NCBI GenBank assembly: GCA_022710245.1
Contig: JAKLHH010000685.1
Location: 1-5,046, forward strand
Reading direction: 5' to 3'
Length of the DNA stretch: 5,046 bases
Origin: Myxococcota bacterium
Lineage (GTDB): Bacteria > Myxococcota > Polyangia > GCA-2747355 > JAKLHH01
In this document: one piece after another, positions 1 to 5,046 of the stretch
Layout: the number at the start of each line of letters is the position of its first letter
Numbering within the stretch: position 1 is the first letter of the stretch
The notes under the pieces: generated by a model
Databases searched by the model: none
Seen by the model: the letters and a program-made list of their open reading frames with translations, nothing else
Told to the model about the DNA's origin: nothing
Program-made: the position numbers and the translations under genes

Positions 1-1559
1 GTGGCGAGGTAGAGGTGGTCATTCGAGTAGGCGAGGTAGAGCGGCATGGTGCCGCTGCCGCCGGCGACCTTGGTCGCGCCCGCGTCGAGCTTGCCGTCCA
101 TCACGTAGGGCGACTTCTGCGGCAGCGGCCCGCAGCCGGTCACCACGCTGATGTCGTCGAGGTAGACGCCCTCGCCGGTGTTCGAGGCGCTGTCCTTGGT
201 GTCGAAGTTGAAGACCAGCTTGATCGTCTTGCCGGCGAAGTCGCCCAGCGGGACCTCGATCAGGACCCACTGCTTGTAGGTGGAGAGGGTGGCAGCCTTC
301 TTCCGCCAGACCTCGGTGGTGCCGTCGACCAGCACGCTGAGCACGTCGTAGCTCTCGCCGGTCTCGGTGTCCATCCAGAGCCAGAACTGCAGCGCCGCGC
401 GCTGCCCGGCCGGCAGCGTGATCGACGCGCTGGTCGCGGTGCCGCTGTTGGTCGCCTTGGAGTCGAAGTTCTTGGCCGCGGGGTTGCCGTAGTAGAGGCC
501 CTGCTTGCCGCCGTGGGGCCGCAGCGCCGAGACCTGCCAGCCGACGCTGTTCATCGCCGCCGAGAAGGTGTAGCCGCCGGCCCCCGCCTCGAAGTCGCTC
601 ACCGCCGCGCTGGCGCCGGCGACCGGCGACCAGGCGGCCGGCGCCTTGGCCGGATCGCACTCGCCGCAGCCGCTCGCGTTGTGCGTGCCCTTGGCCACGC
701 AGACGTTGTTGATCGCGCAGGTGTCGGCGGGCGGCGTCCAGTGGCGCGCGTCCTTGCCTGGGTCGCAGAGGCCGCAGCCGCTCGGGGCCTTGGCGCCGGC
801 GGCGTAGCAGAGCGCGTCGATCAGGCACTTGTCGGCGACGATGGTCCAGTCGGTGGCTGTCTGGCCCGGGTCGCAGCTCCCGCAGCCGGTCGTGTCCTTG
901 CTCCCCTTGGCGTAGCACTTGCCGCCGATCGAGCAGATCTCGGGCTTGGGCGGGTTCGAGCAGCCGCCCTTGCCGTCGCAGACGTCGTCGGTGCAGTCGT
1001 TCTGATCGGAGCAGCTGTACTGCGTCCCCTTGCAGACCCCGATCTGGCAGTAGTCGTCCTTGGTGCAGAGGTTGCCGTCGTCGCAGGCGCCGCCGTTCTT
1101 CGGGCTCCACTCGCTCGCGCTCGCCTCGGGGTCGCAGATCTGGCAGGGGTCGTCGGGGCTGCTCGCGTCCTTGGCGAAGCAGGCGAGCTCGGTCGCGCCG
1201 GACTTCTTCACCGGCAGCGAGCACCAGCCCGGCTGCGCCTTGTGGCTGCACTGCCCCATCCCCTCGCAGGTGTCGAGCGTGCAGTCGAGCCCGTCGCTGC
1301 AGTCCTGGTGCCCCTCGGGGTGACAGAGGAGGTCCTTGCCGCAGACCGGGTTGATCGCGCAGCTGTCGTGCGCGTTGCAGGCGGTGCCCGGCACCTCGCA
1401 GGACCAGAGGTGCGCGTCGACGCTCGCCTCGGTCACGCCCCCCTCGAGCGGCGCCGCGCCGTCGGGGCTCGAGCCCTTGCCGCTGGAGCAGCTCGCGAGG
1501 GCGAGGATGAGGAGCGCGGCGAGGGCCGCCCGCGCGCCATCGAGGTGCTGCGCTGCCAT
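1..1559 (-). CDS. Secreted lipoprotein with Cys-rich modules and a MAM/jelly-roll-like domain (3' end outside window)
   Basis: The frame runs 519 codons from the ATG at 1559 and is still open at the window edge. Residues 1-23 are a signal peptide with one Arg and a hydrophobic core, ending in lipobox LASC, so Cys24 would be lipidated. Ser at +2 fits outer-membrane sorting under the E. coli Lol rule. Residues 54-301 hold 33 Cys in two module types: 'C.DG..CT.D.C..G.C' at about 86-113, 158-183 and 182-209, and a 'C..CDP.....W' type at about 113-158 and three times at 209-316. Such modules are familiar in exported myxobacterial proteins and probably form disulfides. Residues 317-473 look like a MAM-type jelly roll: DFEAG start, QFWLWMDT strand (391-398), GEGVYLDDISVV end (462-473). 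From about 485 a new domain begins (MDGKLD, then LYLAYSNDHLYLA), resembling CBM9/DOMON-like domains, but it is cut off. A surface binding or adhesion role is inferred. The gene seems separately transcribed from the phosphatase operon. Confidence 0.9.
   Translation of the reverse strand, partial: MAAQHLDGARAALAALLILALASCSSGKGSSPDGAAPLEGGVTEASVDAHLWSCEVPGTACNAHDSCAINPVCGKDLLCHPEGHQDCSDGLDCTLDTCEGMGQCSHKAQPGWCSLPVKKSGATELACFAKDASSPDDPCQICDPEASASEWSPKNGGACDDGNLCTKDDYCQIGVCKGTQYSCSDQNDCTDDVCDGKGGCSNPPKPEICSIGGKCYAKGSKDTTGCGSCDPGQTATDWTIVADKCLIDALCYAAGAKAPSGCGLCDPGKDARHWTPPADTCAINNVCVAKGTHNASGCGECDPAKAPAAWSPVAGASAAVSDFEAGAGGYTFSAAMNSVGWQVSALRPHGGKQGLYYGNPAAKNFDSKATNSGTATSASITLPAGQRAALQFWLWMDTETGESYDVLSVLVDGTTEVWRKKAATLSTYKQWVLIEVPLGDFAGKTIKLVFNFDTKDSASNTGEGVYLDDISVVTGCGPLPQKSPYVMDGKLDAGATKVAGGSGTMPLYLAYSNDHLYLA
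612..935 (-). repeat. Three tandem 36-residue Cys/Trp repeats within the lipoprotein
   Basis: Residues 209-244, 245-280 and 281-316 are three adjacent units of exactly 108 bp each. Every unit has the Cys spacing C-x5-C-x10-C-x2-C (209/215/226/229, 245/251/262/265, 281/287/298/301), followed by DP after the last Cys and a Trp at 238, 274 and 310. Other positions vary, so these are old diverged duplications rather than a recent DNA repeat. A longer, more diverged copy (C113, C127, C139, C142, W151) lies further toward the N-terminus, separated by two modules of the other type. Confidence 0.85.
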
Positions 1560-1562
1560 GAT

Positions 1563-1568
1563 CCCTCC
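1563..1568 (-). promoter_or_regulatory. Ribosome binding site of the lipoprotein gene
   Basis: GGAGGG on the minus strand ends 3 nt before the ATG at 1559 (its GGAG core is 5 nt away). It is the best Shine-Dalgarno match in the gap and fixes the start that gives a proper lipoprotein signal peptide. Confidence 0.6.
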
Positions 1569-1578
1569 ATCGAGGTGA

Positions 1579-1597
1579 CGAGGCGAGACACGCCTCG
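1579..1597 (-). promoter_or_regulatory. 7-bp hairpin in the presumed leader of the lipoprotein gene
   Basis: CGAGGCG and CGCCTCG form a perfect 7-bp GC-rich inverted repeat around a 5-nt loop (1586-1590), about 20 nt before the start codon and 10 nt before the Shine-Dalgarno sequence. It could be a stabilising leader stem or a small operator. A chance repeat is possible at this GC content. Confidence 0.35.
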
Positions 1598-1607
1598 CGG
1601 GAGCTCC

Positions 1608-1636
1608 AGCGTAGCGCTGATCCTGGCCACCGACAA
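1608..1636 (-). promoter_or_regulatory. Candidate sigma-70-like promoter for the lipoprotein gene
   Basis: On the minus strand TTGTCG (1636-1631, 4 of 6 matches to the -35 consensus) and TACGCT (1613-1608, 3 of 6 to the -10 consensus) are separated by exactly 17 nt. This would start transcription near 1601 and give a leader of about 40 nt. The match is weak but lies in the only sizeable gap between genes, after the putative terminator and before a good ribosome binding site. Confidence 0.33.
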
Positions 1637-1666
1637 CGGTCTCCGGGCGCCCGCGCCGCACCTGCG

Positions 1667-1707
1667 CCCTCCTCGGTCGAGCGCGCGCTGATGCGAAGCG
1701 AGGAGGG
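1667..1707 (-). terminator. Inverted repeat directly after the operon's last stop codon, possible terminator or 3'-end stem
   Basis: Starting at the first base after the TGA stop, CCCTCCTCG (1707-1699) pairs perfectly with CGAGGAGGG (1675-1667) over 9 bp. The 23-nt loop contains a self-complementary AGCGCGCGCT. There is no T-tract after the stem, so it does not fit a classic intrinsic terminator. It could be a T-less terminator, an mRNA 3'-end stabiliser, or chance in GC-rich DNA. Its position flush against the stop codon favours a real 3' element. Confidence 0.45.
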
Positions 1708-2634
1708 TCAGCGCGGGTGCGGCGGCGGCTCGCCGCCGGGCAGCGGCGGCTCCGCGCTGACCAGCGGCGGCCCGACCAGCGCATGATGCGCCGGGAAGGC
1801 CTCGCAGAAGCGGTCCACCGAGGAGGCGCGCGCCATCGCGGCGGCGTGGCGGGGCGGCGCGTAGGTGGCCACCATCGCCTCGCGGATCTCGGTCATCCAG
1901 CCGAGGACGCCGTCGTACTCCTCGAGCGGGTTGTGCTGGTGCACGTAGGAGTAGACCACCGTCCCCTGCCAGAGGTCGACGGCGAGCAGCAGCGTGCGGC
2001 GCAGCACCCGATCGTGCGGCGCGATCCGCTCCTGCTCCAGGCGTGAGAGCGGCCGCAGGCCCTGCCTGAGCGGCCAGGGGATGAGCCGCCAGGCCCGGCG
2101 CAGCGACGGGACCAGCTCGGCCACGCCCGCCGCGGCGTCGTAGCCGCTGCCGTCCCGCGCCGCCTCCACCGCCTCGTCGAGGAGCTCCAGGTAGCGCCGG
2201 AAGAGCTCGTCGAAGCCCGAGAGGAGCCTGAGCGGCGCCTCGGCGCCCTCGACGATCCGCGCCAGGCCCCGGCAGAAGGCGCCGGTCAGATCGCCGAGGA
2301 GCTCGGGCTCGAGCAGGAACCGCCGCTCGTAGAAGGCGAGCAGCGGCGCGCTGGTGAGCTGCAGCAGGTAGGGCGCGCTGGTGTCGGGCGAGCGCACGCT
2401 CACCTCGACCAGCCCGCGCACCAGCTGGTCCTTCCGCCCGAGGTTCAGCTGGTCGCTGATCTGCAGCCCGGCACCGAAGCTCTGGCGCAGCCGGGCGAGG
2501 AGCGCGTCGATGCGCTCCCGCCGCAGGTCCGGCAGGACCACGCGTCCGAGGCCGACGTCGAAGAAGCTGGCGCCCACCTGGGTGACCTCGCCGATCACCT
2601 CCTCCTCGAGGAGCTCGCTCAGCCGGTCATGCAT
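1708..2634 (-). CDS. Uncharacterised 308-residue protein, third gene of the phosphatase operon
   Basis: I do not recognise this protein. It has no signal peptide, lipobox or convincing transmembrane segment, so it is inferred to be cytoplasmic. Residues 1-100 mix short strands and helices (FFDVGLGRVVLPDL at 24-37, LVEVSVRSPD at 75-84, APYLLQLTSAPLLAF at 87-101) and could form a small alpha/beta domain. Residues 105-260 look mostly helical with many Leu/Arg/Glu pairs, including an Arg-rich stretch (179-212) and the sequence VVYSYVHQHNPLEEYDGVLGWM (226-247), whose His and acidic residues might form a site, though I see no known motif. The tail (288-308) is Pro-rich and likely disordered. It has only two Cys (121, 277), in contrast with its neighbours. 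The ATG overlaps the propeller gene by 8 nt, which supports co-translation with it. Reading-frame integrity and the overlap make it a real gene; its function is open. Confidence 0.85.
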   Translation of the reverse strand: MHDRLSELLEEEVIGEVTQVGASFFDVGLGRVVLPDLRRERIDALLARLRQSFGAGLQISDQLNLGRKDQLVRGLVEVSVRSPDTSAPYLLQLTSAPLLAFYERRFLLEPELLGDLTGAFCRGLARIVEGAEAPLRLLSGFDELFRRYLELLDEAVEAARDGSGYDAAAGVAELVPSLRRAWRLIPWPLRQGLRPLSRLEQERIAPHDRVLRRTLLLAVDLWQGTVVYSYVHQHNPLEEYDGVLGWMTEIREAMVATYAPPRHAAAMARASSVDRFCEAFPAHHALVGPPLVSAEPPLPGGEPPPHPR

Positions 2635-4114
2635 GGCTCGTCCCCGCGGACGCCGGCGCGTCGCGACGCAGGCGCGGCGGCTTCGGCCGCCCTGCCACCC
2701 AGAGGCCGTGGATCTTGAGGTCGACGACGGCCGCCTCGCAGCGCCAGCCCTGCTCGCCGCGCGCGGCGAGCAGCGTGTAGCGGTCGGTGAGGCCGGCGAG
2801 CATCGGCAGCGCGCCGCCGGCCGCCGTCAGGACCTGCTCGACCGGGGACGGCTCGGCCTCCCAGCCCTGGCCCCGTCCGACGAGGAGCGGTCCGGTGGCG
2901 GGGGCGAGGCCGAGCTCGCTCCCCCAGCCTCGCCAGTAGCCCTCGAGCCAGTCGGCGCGGGGCAGCCGCGCGTCGCGCGTCCAGCCGGCGCGCTCGAGGC
3001 GATAGAGCTCGCCGCCGCGGCGCGAGCCGCCGATGGCGAAGAGGCCGCCCTCGTCGCCCCAGACGCGACGGGCCGAGCCATCGTCGGGGAGGCTCGTCCG
3101 CTGCCAGCTCTGCCCGTCGAAGCGGAAGAGCGAGAGGTCCTGCGCGCCGACGCAGATCGAGTCGACCCCGGCGCCGCCCACGCAGACGAGCGGCGCGTCC
3201 GTCGGCACTGCCCAGCCCTGCCACGCCTTGCCGTTCCAGACGAGGAGCGTGCCGTCGTCGCCGGCCACGCAGAGGAGGCGATCGCTGAGCCCCCAGACCG
3301 CGTGGAGGTTGGCGGTGGTCGGCGCCTCCATCGAGGAGCAGCGCCCCTTGCGCAGCCGCAGCACCGTACCCGCGCGGCCGACCACGTAGCAGGTGCCGCT
3401 CTCGTCGCCCCAGATCGCGGTGAGGTCGTGCGCGCAGCGCGCGGTCATCAGCTTCCAGCTGCCGCCGAAGCGGCCCAGGAGCAGCCCGTGCTCGCCGACG
3501 GCGACCGCCTCGGGCTCCAGGTCCTTTGGCCCCTGCCCCTCGCGGACGACGAGCCCGCCCGGCCCCTCCTCGCTGTCGGTCAGGCTGCCGATCAGGTAGT
3601 AGCCCCCGAGCCGCCGGTCGCCCTTGCCGAGGGTGGCGAGGAGGTCCGGGCAGAGCTCCTCGAAGGTCGGGCGCGCCGCGCTCCAGGGCAGGCCGCCACG
3701 GAGCTGCTCCCAGAGATCGCAGAGGCTGACCAGGTGTTGCAGGTAGGCGCGCGACGCGTCGAGCCGGAGCGCGCTCAGCACGCCGAGCGAGCGGAGCACC
3801 AGGTGCTCGCCGGGCGGGAGCTTGCGCAGCTCGCGGACGAGGACGCCGGCGGCGAAGCCGAACGCGGGCGGCTCGGCCGGCAGCGCGGCCGCGAGCGCCT
3901 CAGCCCGCGCCAGCGCGCGCCCGACCGGGGTCACCGCCGCGGGCCAGTCGAGGCCGGCGGTGCGCCGGATGTCCACCTCGGCGTAGTCGAAGAGCGCCAG
4001 CCAGAGGAGCGGCACCGCCTTCTTCGCCGAGGCGAGCGGCGCGCTCTCCTCGGGCGCGGCGGGGTAGGCGTCCTCGAGGCTGGCGACTGTCCTCAGCTCT
4101 GCCCGCTCATCCAT
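2627..4114 (-). CDS. Soluble protein with helical N-terminal region and beta-propeller-like (WG-type) repeats
   Basis: A 495-residue protein with no signal peptide, lipobox or membrane segment, so it is inferred to be cytoplasmic. Residues 1 to about 170 look mostly helical and Ala/Leu-rich, and I recognise no family there. From about 171 to 475 there are blade-like repeats of the form 'aIWGd...cyvVGraGtvlrl' and 'avWG...llcvaGddGtllvWngkaW'. The clearest blades are at 203-228, 231-263, 271-305, 309-344 and 349-384, with weaker ones on either side; six or seven blades in total is plausible. Repeats of this type are common in myxobacterial proteins, usually exported ones, and serve as binding surfaces rather than enzymes. 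Nine Cys are scattered through the protein. The Arg/Pro-rich tail (476-495) looks disordered. The ATG lies 1 nt after the phosphatase stop and the last 8 nt overlap the next gene, so a role beside the phosphatase as scaffold, sensor or regulator is inferred. The exact function is unknown. Confidence 0.88.
   Translation of the reverse strand: MDERAELRTVASLEDAYPAAPEESAPLASAKKAVPLLWLALFDYAEVDIRRTAGLDWPAAVTPVGRALARAEALAAALPAEPPAFGFAAGVLVRELRKLPPGEHLVLRSLGVLSALRLDASRAYLQHLVSLCDLWEQLRGGLPWSAARPTFEELCPDLLATLGKGDRRLGGYYLIGSLTDSEEGPGGLVVREGQGPKDLEPEAVAVGEHGLLLGRFGGSWKLMTARCAHDLTAIWGDESGTCYVVGRAGTVLRLRKGRCSSMEAPTTANLHAVWGLSDRLLCVAGDDGTLLVWNGKAWQGWAVPTDAPLVCVGGAGVDSICVGAQDLSLFRFDGQSWQRTSLPDDGSARRVWGDEGGLFAIGGSRRGGELYRLERAGWTRDARLPRADWLEGYWRGWGSELGLAPATGPLLVGRGQGWEAEPSPVEQVLTAAGGALPMLAGLTDRYTLLAARGEQGWRCEAAVVDLKIHGLWVAGRPKPPRLRRDAPASAGTSHA
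2641..2645 (-). promoter_or_regulatory. Weak ribosome binding site for the 308-residue protein gene
   Basis: GGGGA on the minus strand sits 6 nt before the ATG at 2634, inside the end of the propeller gene. It is only a partial Shine-Dalgarno match, so translation probably relies on coupling through the ATGCATGA overlap (start 2634-2632, upstream stop 2629-2627). Confidence 0.4.
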
Positions 4115-4115
4115 C

Positions 4116-5046
4116 TCAGCCCTCGAGCCTTGCCGCCTTGAAGATCATCTCGGTGCGACCGACCCGGATGATGTCGCCGTCCACCAGGAACTCCTCCATC
4201 GCCCGGACGTTGTTGACGAAGGTCCCGTTGGTGGAGCCGAGGTCGCGCAGGATGAACCCGTGCTCGGTGCCGAGCACCTCCGCGTGCCTGGCGGAGACGT
4301 AGTCCTCCTGCACCACGATCTTGCAGGCGGGATCGGCGCCGATCACGGTGCTCGCCTCGAGCACGAGCACGCGCCCCTGGTGCGGCTCGTCGAGGAAGGC
4401 CAGCCAGCCGAGGGTGTGCACCTTGCTCGGCGCGGTGATCATGGAGACGTCGAAGATCGCCGTGCGCGGTCCGTCGGCGACCTTGTCGGTGAGCTGCACC
4501 AGCACCAGGCTGACGTTGTCGGTGCTGCCGTGGTTGAGCGCCGCGCGGACCAGCGCGTCGGCCACGTCGTCGACCGGGCTCCAGCTCCCCGTCGCCAGGA
4601 TCTTCTGCAGCGTGACCCCCGGGACGCTGTCGGTGAGCCCGTCGGTGTTGATCAGGAGGCCGTCGTCCTTCTGCAGCGTGAGGCGCCGGTGGTCGACCTT
4701 GAGCGCCGAGGTCTTCAGGCCGAGCGCGCGCACCAGCGTCTTGCCCGACGCCTTCACCTTCGGGCGAAAGCCCGGGTTCTCGGCGAGGTAGTTCTCCAGG
4801 TTGTGGTCGGTCGTCATCAGCTGCAGCTCGCCGCCGCGGAAGAGGTAGACCCGGGTGTCACCCACGTGGGAGATGAGCACCTCGGCGCCGCGGTGGAAGA
4901 TGACCGCGGCGGTGGTGGTCATGCCCTCGAGGGAGGAGTCGCTCTGCTGCGCCGCGAGGATGCGCCGGTGCGCCTGCATCAGCACCGCCTCGATGGCCTT
5001 CTCCGTCGCGGGGCCCACGTCGGCGGCCTGGGCGAGCTGGGGGAGG
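4116..5046 (-). CDS. PP2C-family Ser/Thr protein phosphatase fused to a C-terminal FHA domain (5' end outside window)
   Basis: This is the C-terminal part of a metal-dependent PPM/PP2C phosphatase, a family that removes phosphate from Ser/Thr of proteins phosphorylated by Hanks-type kinases in the cytoplasm. The frame stays open to the window edge. A GTG at 5018 is probably only an internal Val codon, because the PP2C N-terminal motifs (the R..NED and DGMGG regions) are missing and must lie upstream. Counting from that GTG as residue 1, PP2C motifs are GMTTT (32-36), GDTR (53-56), DHN (71-73), LVRALG (95-100), the metal-site DGLTD (126-130) and STDN (165-168). After a linker (about 178-204) comes an FHA domain (about 205-300) with SARH (242-245) and GSTNGTFVN (261-269). 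The usual GR pair is G227-A228, so the phosphothreonine-contacting Arg is absent. No membrane segment is visible in this part. The TGA stop is 1 nt from the next start. PP2C and FHA calls are secure; substrates are unknown. Confidence 0.93.
   Translation of the reverse strand, partial: LPQLAQAADVGPATEKAIEAVLMQAHRRILAAQQSDSSLEGMTTTAAVIFHRGAEVLISHVGDTRVYLFRGGELQLMTTDHNLENYLAENPGFRPKVKASGKTLVRALGLKTSALKVDHRRLTLQKDDGLLINTDGLTDSVPGVTLQKILATGSWSPVDDVADALVRAALNHGSTDNVSLVLVQLTDKVADGPRTAIFDVSMITAPSKVHTLGWLAFLDEPHQGRVLVLEASTVIGADPACKIVVQEDYVSARHAEVLGTEHGFILRDLGSTNGTFVNNVRAMEEFLVDGDIIRVGRTEMIFKAARLEG
4120..4124 (-). promoter_or_regulatory. Ribosome binding site inside the phosphatase gene end
   Basis: GAGGG on the minus strand lies 5 nt before the ATG at 4114 and inside the last codons of the PP2C-FHA gene. 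The junction reads TGAGATG, so terminating ribosomes can restart at once. This supports the chosen start of the propeller gene and translational coupling of the two genes. Confidence 0.6.

Noticed and set aside
19..1251. Minus-strand open frame of 410 codons inside the lipoprotein gene
   Set aside because: It is an Arg/Gly/Leu-rich out-of-frame reading of the same strand. The frame starting at 1559 gives the meaningful protein but has no stop within the window.
1537..1577. Direct repeat CCATCGAGGTG at 1537-1547 and 1567-1577, 30 bp apart
   Set aside because: Spacing of about three helical turns is suggestive of a binding site, but one copy is inside the signal-peptide codons and the motif is built from common GC-rich words. 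Chance is a fair explanation.
1644..1653. Perfect 10-bp palindrome CGGGCGCCCG between the operon and the lipoprotein gene
   Set aside because: It is pure G/C sequence in a GC-rich gap, lies upstream of the promoter candidate, and nothing else supports an operator there.
15..1691. Long plus-strand open frame of 558 codons antisense to the lipoprotein gene
   Set aside because: It is low-complexity Ala/Val/Arg/Gly sequence without domains, typical of a shadow frame in GC-rich DNA. The minus strand has a signal peptide, regular Cys repeats and a jelly-roll domain.
2619..3224. Minus-strand open frame of 201 codons overlapping the propeller gene
   Set aside because: It is an Arg/Ala-rich frame-shifted shadow of the propeller coding sequence with no recognisable content.
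2381..4141. Long plus-strand open frame of 586 codons antisense to the propeller gene
   Set aside because: It spans the junction of two coupled minus-strand genes, is Ala/Arg/Glu-rich without motifs, and has no credible start signal.
5016..5018. GTG at 5018 as start of the phosphatase
   Set aside because: It would remove the N-terminal PP2C metal-binding motifs. The open frame continues to the window edge, so the gene most likely starts outside.

Overview
The window is uniformly GC-rich (about 70% by eye). All four genes I can support lie on the minus strand, so transcription runs from high to low coordinates. GC-rich third codon positions, a WG-type beta-propeller, a PP2C-FHA fusion and a large Cys-rich modular lipoprotein together suggest a Myxococcota-type ('deltaproteobacterial') genome. 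That assignment is inference from gene style; there is no rRNA or other phylogenetic marker here.

Layout in transcription order: (1) 5046-4116, the C-terminal part of a PP2C-type Ser/Thr phosphatase fused to a C-terminal FHA domain, whose start lies outside the window. (2) 4114-2627, a 495-residue soluble protein with a helical N-terminal region and a beta-propeller-like C-terminal region; its ATG comes 1 nt after the phosphatase stop. (3) 2634-1708, a 308-residue protein I do not recognise, whose start overlaps the end of gene 2 by 8 nt. (4) After a 148-nt gap, 1559 to the window edge, a secreted lipoprotein with Cys-rich modules, a MAM/jelly-roll-like domain and the beginning of another domain; its C-terminus lies outside the window.

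Genes 1-3 are so tightly packed that they almost certainly form one translationally coupled operon. The plausible theme is cytoplasmic phospho-signalling: a phosphatase carrying a phosphopeptide-binding-type domain, a propeller that could be a scaffold or sensor, and an unknown partner. No kinase is visible here. The gap before gene 4 holds a 9-bp inverted repeat directly after the gene 3 stop, a weak sigma-70-like promoter candidate and a 7-bp hairpin in the presumed leader. Gene 4 is therefore probably its own transcription unit, with an envelope role not obviously tied to the operon.

I see no tRNA, rRNA, CRISPR array, insertion sequence or integration site. The strongest candidates for something undescribed are the coupled three-gene set (with an FHA domain lacking its usual Arg) and the regular 36-residue Cys/Trp repeat of the lipoprotein. 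Neither can be called a new system from sequence reading alone.
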